From: Dehalococcoidia bacterium
GTDB taxonomy: Bacteria > Chloroflexota > Dehalococcoidia > GIF9 > UBA5629
DNA: 11,288 nucleotides
Direction of reading: 5' to 3'
NCBI GenBank assembly: GCA_007280145.1
Contig: QYPU01000011.1
Span: forward strand, 1 to 11,288
Numbering within the stretch: position 1 is the stretch's first letter; each line of letters opens with the position of its first letter. Below, piece after piece: positions 1 through 5,635 of this stretch. The notes beneath the pieces are model-generated. The model was given only the letters and a program-made list of their open reading frames with translations. It had not been told where the DNA came from and did not search any database. A program made the translations under genes and the position numbers.

Positions 1-29
1 ACATTATTTGGGGGAATAGAAATAAACAT

Positions 30-93
30 GTAGTGCAGGGCTTTAGCCCTGCCCATCAGCCACCCCCAGGGCGGCCTTAAAAGACCGCACTAC
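30..93. repeat. REP pair (BIME-like) copy 1
   Basis: Two short palindromic units face each other. The left unit is GTAGT followed by the hairpin GCAGGGCTTTAGCCCTGC (35-52). The right unit, read on the minus strand, is GTAGT followed by GCGGTCTTTTAAGGCCGC (71-88). The outer ends GTAGTGC and GCACTAC are complementary, so the whole 64 bases can also fold as a cloverleaf-like structure. The GTAG head followed by a hairpin is the known signature of bacterial REP sequences mobilised by RAYT (Y1/IS200-like) transposases. No RAYT gene is present in this window. The same element recurs at 1135-1202 and, inverted, at 4972-5033. Confidence 0.85.
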
Positions 94-107
94 GTGTGGG
101 TTAGATT

Positions 108-136
108 CTGGCGACCTAAAAAGGTGGCACTGCATG
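108..136 (-). repeat. decayed REP unit
   Basis: Read on the minus strand, this is CATGCAGTG followed by CCACCTTTTTAGGTCGC. It resembles the right-hand unit of the adjacent REP pair (CGTAGTGCGG, then TCTTTTAAGG). The head has changed from GTAG to GCAG and the stem is imperfect. It is probably an old third unit that decayed after insertion. Confidence 0.45.
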
Positions 137-150
137 TTGGCTGGGTTTGC

Positions 151-987
151 TTAATGGTGAAGAACAGCTTTATAGGTCTGTTGCAACAGTAGGGCGTCTT
201 CCTCAAGGTTGGGGCTTTCGCAAATGACCAGGCCTTTCACCTTGCAACCACTTAGAGCTTGGGTAAAGTCAACATAATTGAAGTCTGATTCTGCCGCATT
301 TAGATGCTTGATTTCTCCGTGTTCGCCATAGGCTATGCCTGAGACATGGATGTGCATATTCTCTAAAGCCTGCCTGCCTAGTTTGTTTTCTACTTGCTTG
401 AGGATGAATACGAATTCGTCATAAGAATTAAACTTTCCAGTGCGCGCATGCCAGTGAGCAAAATCTATGCATGGAGCTATTCCTTTTACCTCAGCGCTCA
501 GTTTAATTACCTCTTCTAGGGTTCCGAACTGGCTGGTTTTGCCAGTGACTTCAGGTCTGAGCCAAACTTGATTGCCCTCGGCTCTTAGTTGACTGGTTAG
601 CTGTTGAAGTTGCTTCTTGACCTGGCCGTAAACTTTGCTTGGGGGGTCGCCAAGATAGAAAGCGGCATGGAAGACGATGCTTACAGCGCCGCATAGGGAA
701 GCGATACGGGCTGTCTGGAGTATTCTTTCCTGGCTGGCTTTTATCTTCTCCGGCTCTCGGGCATTGAGATTTACAAAGTATGGACCGTGAGCAGTAAGTG
801 CTATCCTTTTGCTATCAGCTACTTCAGCCACTGTTAAGGCGGCTTCTCGGCTCATATTGACCCCACGTACAAACTCCAGCTCCATGCAGCCTAATCCTAG
901 CTCGGCAACACGCTCAATCCCGGCTGATGTTGACGATGTTCTAGCGCTATGGGGAACTCCGGCTGTCCCAAAAAGTAGCTTTTCCAT
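151..987 (-). CDS. Endonuclease IV family (AP endonuclease, TIM barrel)
   Basis: This 278-residue protein has the size and motif order of the xylose-isomerase-like TIM barrel of endonuclease IV, a zinc-dependent enzyme that cuts DNA at abasic sites in base-excision repair. Visible motifs are HGPYFVNL (H67), FHAAFYLG (H107), RPEVTG (E146), IDFAHWH (D175, H178), MHIHVSG (H212/H214), KHLN (H228) and ICESPN (E257). These match the metal ligands of E. coli Nfo in order. The exception is the Asp of the Nfo DRH motif, which here falls at I226, with E225 beside it. The wording (HIHVSG, ICESPNLEEDALLL) is closer to archaeal members than to E. coli Nfo. The ATG is preceded by a TATAAT-like box 31 bases upstream but no clear ribosome binding site. 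The gene is alone on its strand. AP endonuclease is the likely role; a sugar isomerase of the same fold is less likely. Confidence 0.85.
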   Translation of the reverse strand: MEKLLFGTAGVPHSARTSSTSAGIERVAELGLGCMELEFVRGVNMSREAALTVAEVADSKRIALTAHGPYFVNLNAREPEKIKASQERILQTARIASLCGAVSIVFHAAFYLGDPPSKVYGQVKKQLQQLTSQLRAEGNQVWLRPEVTGKTSQFGTLEEVIKLSAEVKGIAPCIDFAHWHARTGKFNSYDEFVFILKQVENKLGRQALENMHIHVSGIAYGEHGEIKHLNAAESDFNYVDFTQALSGCKVKGLVICESPNLEEDALLLQQTYKAVLHH

Positions 988-1018
988 GATGTTAAGATTG
1001 GTGACTCAGGTTAAGACA

Positions 1019-1024
1019 ATTATA
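1019..1024 (-). promoter_or_regulatory. putative -10 box for the endonuclease IV gene
   Basis: The minus strand reads TATAAT here, ending 31 bases before the ATG at 987. No good -35 hexamer is visible at 16-18 bases. It is the only consensus -10 in this leader. Confidence 0.4.
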
Positions 1025-1074
1025 CCCAGAAAGAGGTTGGAATACCATGGAGTTTGATCACATTCGTTTGCTGA

Positions 1075-1100
1075 TCTAGTTCAGATAGATAGGTGACACT
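1075..1100 (+). repeat. short dispersed repeat, copy A (IS-end-like)
   Basis: This 26-base segment contains GTTCAGATAGAT and GTGACACT. It matches 4909-4934 at 23 of 26 positions, and an inverted, more diverged copy lies at 1231-1250. Copies A and B bracket the second REP pair in inverted orientation, as the ends of a decayed insertion element would. Confidence 0.6.
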
Positions 1101-1134
1101 CACACGGTATCACTATCAGCAAAATAATAAACAT

Positions 1135-1202
1135 GTAGCGCAGGGCTTCAGCCCTGCCCCACGCCCATCAACCACCCAGGCAGTCTTAAAAGACTGCGCT
1201 AC
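1135..1202. repeat. REP pair (BIME-like) copy 2
   Basis: The left unit is GTAGC plus GCAGGGCTTCAGCCCTGC (1140-1157, loop changed). The right unit on the minus strand is GTAGC plus GCAGTCTTTTAAGACTGC (1180-1197). Compared with copy 1, both outer ends changed together (GTAGTGC/GCACTAC became GTAGCGC/GCGCTAC). In the right hairpin a G-C pair became A-T, and one mismatch is repaired to a perfect stem. These compensating changes suggest the folded structure is maintained, or that copies spread as matched units. Confidence 0.85.
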
Positions 1203-1230
1203 ATGCGAAAACAGTCGACAGTCAGCAAAT

Positions 1231-1250
1231 GTGTCACTGATCATATGAAC
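1231..1250 (-). repeat. short dispersed repeat, copy B (inverted)
   Basis: Read on the minus strand this is GTTCATATGATCAGTGACAC. It aligns with copies A (1079-1099) and C (4913-4933) after one single-base gap. It points toward copy A, with the REP pair between them. Confidence 0.45.
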
Positions 1251-1283
1251 GAGTACATTTGCTGCTCGGCATATAGGAAGATG

Positions 1284-1292
1284 TGATATAAT
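1284..1292 (+). promoter_or_regulatory. extended -10 promoter for rsfS
   Basis: TGATATAAT is a consensus extended -10 (TGn plus TATAAT). No convincing -35 is present at the usual distance; TTGCTG at 1259 is 22 bases away. The predicted transcript start is near 1299, giving a leader of about 20-37 bases depending on the start codon used. Confidence 0.55.
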
Positions 1293-1320
1293 AGATGATG
1301 TAGTCTTCGACAAAACTGGT

Positions 1321-1680
1321 TTGGAGGAGCAAGTTCTGGAAGCGATAGAAGTAGCTCGGCGAGCGGTAGAGGCTGCCTCAGACAAACAGGCTGATAATAT
1401 CGTTATGCTGGATATAAGACAGGTTTGTTCCTTTGCCGATTATTTCGTTATATGCAGTGGGGATAGCACCCGCCAGGTTGAAGCTATCTGGCAAGAGATT
1501 CGTGAAACACTGAAACGTGAGAGCGTCATTCCTTATCATATTGAGGGTACCGCTGATTCAGGATGGCTTCTCCTCGATTTGGGGGGAGTCATTATCCATA
1601 TCTTCTCTCCGGCGCAACGTGATTATTATCAGTTAGATAATTTGTGGGATAAAGCCACCCCGATAATCAAGATCCAGTGA
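1321..1680 (+). CDS. rsfS: Ribosomal silencing factor RsfS
   Basis: This 119-residue protein is of normal length for the RsfS/Iojap family, which binds ribosomal protein uL14 on the large subunit and blocks joining of the subunits during starvation or stationary phase. Family landmarks are all present: LDIRQVCSFADYFVICSG (30-47), the EG pair at 75-76, GWLLLDLGGVIIHIF (81-95) and RDYYQLDNLW (100-109). The start is uncertain. The TTG at 1321 gives the full open frame but has no ribosome binding site before it. A perfect GGAGG lies at 1323-1327, which would fit initiation at CTG 1336 eight bases on. No ATG or GTG start is available in frame nearby. In many bacteria rsfS sits beside nadD; it does not here. 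Confidence 0.93.
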   Translation: MEEQVLEAIEVARRAVEAASDKQADNIVMLDIRQVCSFADYFVICSGDSTRQVEAIWQEIRETLKRESVIPYHIEGTADSGWLLLDLGGVIIHIFSPAQRDYYQLDNLWDKATPIIKIQ

Positions 1681-1695
1681 TCCACCAGTAATAGT

Positions 1696-1758
1696 AAATC
1701 CTAAATCCGAATTTCTAAATTCTAAACAATATCAAAATCCAAGTAGCTAAATCCAAAA
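1696..1758. repeat. A/T-rich flank of the four-helix-bundle cassette, left end
   Basis: This segment is a run of degenerate short words such as AAATCCTAAA, AAATCC, CTAAATTCTAAA and AAAATCC. The right end of the cassette (2122-2162) carries the same kind of words in inverted orientation. The run begins soon after the rsfS stop and ends at the stop of the four-helix-bundle gene. Confidence 0.5.
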
Positions 1759-2121
1759 CTACTGGCTCTTTGTTAGGATTGAACCGAATATCTTGGTCAA
1801 TTCTACAGATTCTTTCAGGAGCATCTCTTGTTCATTCCTCAAATTGGAGTTACTCGCTTCTATAAGCCGTAGCCAGTATCCGCTCTCTTTGGCTTCTTTG
1901 CGACATATCTTGATTCTCATCAAGAAATCCTTCTTACTTAATGCCTCATTTGCTTCTATGTAATTCGCTCCCACGGAAGTCGCTGCCCGAACTAATTGCT
2001 TTGAGATTTCCCCCTCAATAACTGTCTTTGGCAACCCTTTGCAAAGCCTAACAGCATTCCTGGCAAATTTGAATGTTCTCTCCTCCAGGTCATATTGTGT
2101 TGAATTTTGGTTTTTGGTCAT
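1759..2121 (-). CDS. Four helix bundle protein (23S rRNA intervening-sequence family)
   Basis: This 120-residue, charged, all-helical protein belongs to the four-helix-bundle family first found as ORFs in 23S rRNA intervening sequences (S23/IVP). Structural relatives form pentameric barrels, and diversity-generating retroelement Avd proteins are distant kin. Key motifs are YDLEERTFKFA (9-19), LPKT (30-33), QLVRAATSVGANYIEA (42-57) and the helix around KICRKEAKESGYWLRLIEAS (72-91). Function is unknown; nucleic acid binding has been proposed for the family. Here it is not inside an rRNA gene but stands alone between rsfS and ndk, enclosed by degenerate AAATCCTAA-rich flanks. The gene starts immediately at the edge of one flank with no evident ribosome binding site. 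This looks like an inserted cassette. Confidence 0.88.
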   Translation of the reverse strand: MTKNQNSTQYDLEERTFKFARNAVRLCKGLPKTVIEGEISKQLVRAATSVGANYIEANEALSKKDFLMRIKICRKEAKESGYWLRLIEASNSNLRNEQEMLLKESVELTKIFGSILTKSQ

Positions 2122-2162
2122 TAGGATTTGTTTGGGATTTCGAGCTTAGAGCTTAGGATTTT
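2122..2162. repeat. A/T-rich flank of the four-helix-bundle cassette, right end
   Basis: On the minus strand this reads AAAATCCTAAGC, CTCTAAGC, TCGAAATCCC and AAACAAATCCTA up to the start codon. These words resemble the left flank in inverted orientation, so the unit from about 1696 to 2162 has loosely matching inverted ends. Confidence 0.5.
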
Positions 2163-2174
2163 TGTCATGCGCAA

Positions 2175-2630
2175 TCATTTAAGATCTTTCATGCAGTTGT
2201 CAATTTCTTTGGCGTAACTCAGAATCTCCTCTGGTGAGAAAAAAAGGCTTATTTCCTTTTCAGCGTTTTCGGTTGAGTCAGAACCATGCACGAGGTTATG
2301 CCCGATATCCAGTCCGAAGTCACCTCTAATAGTGCCTGGCGAAGCTTTAGCCGGGTCAGTTTCACCCATGGTCTGTCGTATGGCCTCCACGGCTTTTTCA
2401 CCCTCAAAAACGGCGGTGATGATAGGGCTGGAGGTAATAAATTCAACCAGGTCGTTGAAGAAAGCTTTACCCTGATGAATGGCATAATGCCGTTGAGCTA
2501 AGGCTTTGTCCATTTGCAGCATCTTTATAGCTACAATCTTTAGTCCTCGCCTTTCAAGGCGGGAGATAATGACTCCAGCTAGCCCTCGCTGCATAGCATC
2601 AGGTTTGACAAGAACTAAACTTCTTTCCAT
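2175..2630 (-). CDS. ndk: Nucleoside diphosphate kinase
   Basis: This 151-residue protein has the usual Ndk length. The enzyme transfers the terminal phosphate of ATP to nucleoside diphosphates through a phosphohistidine, in the cytoplasm, keeping NTP and dNTP pools balanced. The catalytic His is H115 in NLVHGSDS (112-119). Other nucleotide-site residues of the family are at the expected places: K9 in LVKPDA, Y49, R85, T91, R102 and N112. The start is supported by AAAGGAG nine bases before the ATG. The gene begins 35 bases after the tsaB stop on the same strand, so it is probably the last gene of the thiL-tsaE-tsaB cluster. The C terminus is a little longer than in the shortest family members, with no extra domain. 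Confidence 0.97.
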   Translation of the reverse strand: MERSLVLVKPDAMQRGLAGVIISRLERRGLKIVAIKMLQMDKALAQRHYAIHQGKAFFNDLVEFITSSPIITAVFEGEKAVEAIRQTMGETDPAKASPGTIRGDFGLDIGHNLVHGSDSTENAEKEISLFFSPEEILSYAKEIDNCMKDLK

Positions 2631-2665
2631 TTTTAAAAACTCCTTTCGACAGCTTGTAGCATTCT

Positions 2666-3343
2666 TTATTTAACTTTGCGCTGGGTAATCGGGGGTTGAC
2701 GCAAGTATAAAGGCTGGAGACTTGCTGGATTATCCTGGTCGCCCCTGCTCAGATGCTGCCAGCCCAGTGCTGCCAGGTGGCTGGCATGACGCAATCTCGC
2801 TGCAGGGTCAGGTATTATGGCCTGCCTGCCCAGCCTCTGCCGTAGTTGCTGGACTAGAGGTGATGGGATTTCGCCGCAGAAGAGCGTTTTCCTTTTAATT
2901 TGTTGACACAGAACATCGGCAGTGGTGATATGTTCTTCTATTAAGCAATGCCAGTCATCACTTTGCTGATAGAGAGCTGTGGCAATTTCTCCACGGCCGG
3001 CGTTGTGGATGGGGCATAGAGGCAGTCTGGTATAGGCAAAAGGGTGAGCTTCGATTTCTAGAGTGCTTATTCCAATCAGCGGAATACTCAAAGCAAAGGC
3101 AAACCCTTTAGCTGTACTCATGCCTACTCGAAGCCCGTTAAAGCTTCCTGGCCCTTTGGCTACGAAAATGGCACCAAGGGATTGAGGACTAAGTTTAGTC
3201 TGATTGAGCAAATGAGTTATATTCGGCACCAGTTCCACGGTATGGTTTTGTCCTGAGTGCCACGTCAGCTCAGCTATCGTTTCCCCTTCACATGATAGTG
3301 AGATGCTGGCGAAATCAGTTGAAGTGTCTATAGCTAGCTCCAT
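2666..3343 (-). CDS. tsaB: tRNA t6A biosynthesis protein TsaB
   Basis: TsaB (YeaZ) is an ASKHA-fold protein that binds TsaD and, with TsaE, lets it transfer threonylcarbamoyl to A37 of ANN-decoding tRNAs. The N terminus MELAIDTSTDFASISL and the signature GPGSFNGLRVGMSTAKG (64-80) are diagnostic. QNHTVELVP (32-40) corresponds to the usual RxHSExLxP segment. The length of 225 residues is normal. The start overlaps the last 10 bases of tsaE, indicating translational coupling. The C-terminal part after about residue 110 is variable, as in other TsaB proteins. The partner tsaD and the acetyltransferase rimI, often adjacent in other genomes, are not in this window. Confidence 0.95.
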   Translation of the reverse strand: MELAIDTSTDFASISLSCEGETIAELTWHSGQNHTVELVPNITHLLNQTKLSPQSLGAIFVAKGPGSFNGLRVGMSTAKGFAFALSIPLIGISTLEIEAHPFAYTRLPLCPIHNAGRGEIATALYQQSDDWHCLIEEHITTADVLCQQIKRKTLFCGEIPSPLVQQLRQRLGRQAIIPDPAARLRHASHLAALGWQHLSRGDQDNPASLQPLYLRQPPITQRKVK

Positions 3344-3822
3344 ATTTTTAAGTCCAAGTTAAGAGATTTCAGTAGTCGTGAATAGCGCTCGCCTTTGGGT
3401 TCCAGACTGAGAGCACGCTCCATATCTGATATGTAGCTGAGGCTTATAAGCAGGTTTTCTTGAGGCAGCACTGTTGTGCCTTTCTCTGCCCATTCGACTA
3501 CGCAAACGCCCTTGCCATAGAGATACTCGTCGAGCCCTAGGTCTGCGATTTCTTCGATGTGGTCGAGTCGGTATAAATCTATGTGGTACAAGGGAATCCT
3601 GCCACAATGTTCTCTGACTATGACAAAGGAAGGGCTAAAGGCATACTCTTTGATGCCCAGTCCCCACGCAATACCTTGTGTCAGGCAGGTTTTACCACTT
3701 CCCAGGCTGCCAGTGAGAAGAAAGATGTCACCGCTCTGAGCCAATTTGCCCAGTTGAACTCCCAGGCGTTGCGTTTGCTCCGGGCTATGTGAAATGAGCT
3801 GTAAAGCTGTCATTATAGTCAT
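3334..3822 (-). CDS. tsaE: tRNA t6A biosynthesis ATPase TsaE
   Basis: TsaE (YjeE) is the small P-loop ATPase that drives turnover of the TsaB-TsaD complex in t6A37 synthesis. The Walker A motif GSLGSGKT is at 38-45. The family SPTF switch is SPSF here (63-66). HIDLYRL (80-86) and VVEWAEKG (108-115) complete the signature. At 162 residues the length is ordinary. The first ATG overlaps the thiL stop by four bases (ATGA), which supports coupling; a second in-frame ATG three codons later (3813) is also possible. The C-terminal end overlaps the start of tsaB. Confidence 0.96.
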   Translation of the reverse strand: MTIMTALQLISHSPEQTQRLGVQLGKLAQSGDIFLLTGSLGSGKTCLTQGIAWGLGIKEYAFSPSFVIVREHCGRIPLYHIDLYRLDHIEEIADLGLDEYLYGKGVCVVEWAEKGTTVLPQENLLISLSYISDMERALSLEPKGERYSRLLKSLNLDLKIWS

Positions 3823-4829
3823 GCCTCAGATTTGAAATGCTCCCAGCCTGCCTGCTGCCAGGGAATACTTTTGCCATCAGTATCAACCAGGGTCACCTGT
3901 CCTGGCAGTCCCTCAATTATTTCGCCGATTACGGTTACCGGGCAAGGGATGGCTTGCTTCACCCGGGTGATAACCTGACTGCTGGCGGTGAAAAGCAGCT
4001 CATAGTCCTCGCCGCCGGTTAGGGCTAACTGCTGGCAGTCTGCTTTGAAATTAGCCTGAGCTGCAGGGTGGACTGGTATCAGGTTTTCCTTTATTCTGGC
4101 GCTGACTCGGCTCGCCTTGCATACGTGAGTCAAATCGGCGATCAAACCATCGCTTACATCTATAGCCGTCCTGACCCCCTGGCGTAGCAGAATCTGCCCC
4201 TCTTTTACTCTGGGCATTGGCTGGAGATGGGCTTGCTTAAGTAGTTTAGTTGTCTCGGCATCAAAGTTAAGCTTTTGTTTGAGCATCCTGAGACCGGCTG
4301 CTGATAGCCCTGGGTATCCAGTAACGGCTATTTGGTCACCAGGCATAGCTGCTGAGCGGGTGAGCGCAGATTTATCTTCCAGGCTGCCCAGGATGGTGAC
4401 GGTAATTGTCACCTTGCTGGCAGAGGCAATGTTGCCGCCAGCTATAGCGATTCCAAATTGGTTAGCTATCTGGACCATGCCCTGATACAGGCTGGAGATA
4501 CAATCTGCTTCAAGCTCGCCGGGAAGAGCCAGGGAAATGAGAGCATATTCTGGAATGCCGCCCATAGCTGCGATGTCGCTCAGATTCACCGCGATGGCTT
4601 TCCAACCTAGCTCCCACCACCCGGTGATATCCAGGTCGAAGTGTGTATCTTGAACCAAACTATCCGTGGTAGCTAGCTGAACAGGGCTGCTACACTGCCA
4701 GACAGCAGCATCATCACCAATGCCAATGCGTAGCCGCTGCCATGAAGTATTTTGGGGATTCTTGGTCTTATCAACAATGTTGGCTAAAAGTTCGATTAAG
4801 CCAAATTCCCCTAAGTCGGAGACCTTCAT
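3819..4829 (-). CDS. thiL: Thiamine-monophosphate kinase ThiL
   Basis: ThiL phosphorylates thiamine monophosphate with ATP to make thiamine diphosphate, the active cofactor. The 336-residue protein shows the whole ThiL/PurM-like pattern: GIGDDAAV (36-43), TTDSLVQDTHF (54-64), KAIAVNLSDIAAMGG (77-91), GGN (131-133), DVSDGL (224-229) and GGEDYELLF (272-280). The acidic metal and phosphate ligands in the first, third and fifth motifs are intact. It is the first gene of the probable thiL-tsaE-tsaB-ndk operon. A perfect extended -10 box ends only seven bases before the ATG, so its mRNA may be leaderless. No ribosome binding site is seen. Confidence 0.96.
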   Translation of the reverse strand: MKVSDLGEFGLIELLANIVDKTKNPQNTSWQRLRIGIGDDAAVWQCSSPVQLATTDSLVQDTHFDLDITGWWELGWKAIAVNLSDIAAMGGIPEYALISLALPGELEADCISSLYQGMVQIANQFGIAIAGGNIASASKVTITVTILGSLEDKSALTRSAAMPGDQIAVTGYPGLSAAGLRMLKQKLNFDAETTKLLKQAHLQPMPRVKEGQILLRQGVRTAIDVSDGLIADLTHVCKASRVSARIKENLIPVHPAAQANFKADCQQLALTGGEDYELLFTASSQVITRVKQAIPCPVTVIGEIIEGLPGQVTLVDTDGKSIPWQQAGWEHFKSEA

Positions 4830-4836
4830 AGCTGGG

Positions 4837-4845
4837 ATTATAACA
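4837..4845 (-). promoter_or_regulatory. extended -10 promoter directly upstream of thiL
   Basis: The minus strand reads TGTTATAAT, an extended -10 with a consensus hexamer. The hexamer ends seven bases before the thiL ATG, so transcription would begin at or next to the start codon. No -35 match is evident. An inverted repeat GTTTTA-GCT-TAAAAC lies just upstream at 4857-4871 and could be an operator or an old terminator stem. Confidence 0.5.
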
Positions 4846-4908
4846 TATTGCCCCTTGTTTTAGCTTAAAACAGTCACCAGATTTTTATTGATGGCTTGAT
4901 AGGTGTGG

Positions 4909-4934
4909 TCTAGTTCAAATAGATGAGTGACACT
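4909..4934 (+). repeat. short dispersed repeat, copy C (IS-end-like)
   Basis: This segment matches copy A (1075-1100) at 23 of 26 positions, with the core GTTCAAATAGAT then GTGACACT. As with copy A, it lies a few tens of bases to the left of a REP pair. The rest of the 379-base gap 4830-5208 holds the third REP pair, the 26-base tandem repeat and the zinc-ribbon promoter; no gene is seen in it. Confidence 0.6.
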
Positions 4935-4971
4935 TGATAAGAGATGAAAGAACGTTACTAATCCAACGAAT

Positions 4972-5033
4972 GTAGTGCGGTCTTTTAAGGCCGCCCGGGG
5001 TGGCAGACGGGCAGGGCTTTAGCCCTGCACTAC
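4972..5033. repeat. REP pair (BIME-like) copy 3, inverted
   Basis: This is the reverse orientation of copies 1 and 2. The left unit is GTAGT plus GCGGTCTTTTAAGGCCGC (4977-4994). The right unit on the minus strand is GTAGT plus GCAGGGCTAAAGCCCTGC (5011-5028). The outer ends GTAGTGC and GCACTAC pair. The centre differs in length and sequence from the other copies, while the stems are conserved. Confidence 0.85.
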
Positions 5034-5080
5034 ATGTTTTTATTCAGGGTCGTCCTCTACTCCGCATTTTCTCTTTCATG

Positions 5081-5130
5081 GGTGGCATTTTCTCAGAACA
5101 ATTAGAGGTGGCAAAATCTTAGAACATTAA
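5081..5130. repeat. 26-base tandem repeat, IS-end-like
   Basis: Two imperfect direct copies start at 5081 (GGTGGCATTTTCTCAGAACA) and 5107 (GGTGGCAAAATCTTAGAACA), a period of 26 bases. A partial match GCATTTTCTC occurs at 5064. Repeated GGTGGCA...GAACA words of this kind are typical of ends of some insertion sequences with multiple terminal repeats. No transposase is nearby, so this is at most a remnant. Confidence 0.5.
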
Positions 5131-5148
5131 CACCAGTGTGTGGAGGTC

Positions 5149-5177
5149 TTGTATATAGCAAGTACAAGTTATATAAT
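5149..5177 (+). promoter_or_regulatory. promoter of the zinc-ribbon gene pair
   Basis: TTGTAT (5149-5154) and a perfect TATAAT (5172-5177) are separated by 17 bases. The spacer and -35 overlap an inverted repeat CTTGTA-N9-TACAAG (5148-5168), a possible operator. The -35 is weak (3 of 6), so the -10 carries most of the evidence. Confidence 0.5.
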
Positions 5178-5208
5178 GGCGACAGAAAGAACAAGGAGGT
5201 GGGTTGAT

Positions 5209-5613
5209 ATGAAGAAAACAATCGCATGTCCTGGTTGTGGTTCGCAAAATCCTGCTGACCAACAGTTTTGTGGCTCTTGCGGAGCAAAGTTGGCTGGTGA
5301 GGCGGAGCAGCAAACAATCATATGTCCTGGCTGTGGTTCGCAGAATGCTGCTAGCCAGCAGTTTTGTGGGTCTTGTGGAGCAAAATTGGCTGGTGAGGCG
5401 CAACAGGTGCCCACTGGAGTGCAGCCGGTGCCCACTGTGGTGATAGAGCCTCTTGTCAATCGCCGGCAAATTGAGGTCAAGCCCACTTGGGGATTGGCCT
5501 GGGGCCTGTTTTGGCGGCTACTATTGTTGAACCTGGTGATCGGTGGAGTGCTCTACCTGATAGCCGTGATTGTAATGCTTGCCTTCGGCTTCACATACCC
5601 GGTTGGGTTCTGA
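5209..5613 (+). CDS. Double zinc-ribbon membrane protein
   Basis: The start is the ATG at 5209, with AAGGAGGT nine bases before it; the longer open frame upstream includes the promoter and is not coding. The 134-residue product begins with two near-identical zinc ribbons, each CPGCGSQN...FCGSCGAKL. Ligands are C7, C10, C21, C24 and C39, C42, C53, C56, with a 32-residue period. A proline-rich linker follows, then a hydrophobic membrane segment from about 98 to 127 ending close to the C terminus. The ribbons are most likely on the cytoplasmic side and bind zinc structurally. Proteins with this layout (zinc_ribbon_2 plus a membrane helix) are common and mostly uncharacterised. The next gene encodes a relative 22 bases downstream, so the two are probably co-transcribed. 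No enzymatic function can be assigned. Confidence 0.85.
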   Translation: MKKTIACPGCGSQNPADQQFCGSCGAKLAGEAEQQTIICPGCGSQNAASQQFCGSCGAKLAGEAQQVPTGVQPVPTVVIEPLVNRRQIEVKPTWGLAWGLFWRLLLLNLVIGGVLYLIAVIVMLAFGFTYPVGF

Positions 5614-5635
5614 GGCGTCGAGGGGATTTTGTAAT

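Noticed and set aside
30..93. REP hairpins as rho-independent terminators or a CRISPR array
   Set aside because: The hairpins are not followed by a T-run, and there are no regular direct repeats with unique spacers; dispersed inverted pairs with GTAG heads fit REP elements better.
809..1057. Plus-strand 82-codon open frame opposite the endonuclease start
   Set aside because: It is antisense to a well-supported gene and has no binding site or recognisable domain.
1116..1385. Minus-strand open frame of 89 codons
   Set aside because: It spans the REP pair, the rsfS promoter and the start of rsfS on the opposite strand, and its composition is not protein-like.
5140..5208. Longer N terminus of the first zinc-ribbon gene from the ATG at 5140
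   Set aside because: This stretch contains the promoter and the strong ribosome binding site for the ATG at 5209, and the extra residues do not resemble a zinc-ribbon protein.
5102..5486. Three minus-strand open frames over the zinc-ribbon region
   Set aside because: They are antisense to the clear zinc-ribbon gene and its repeats; their apparent repeats come from the duplicated ribbon module.
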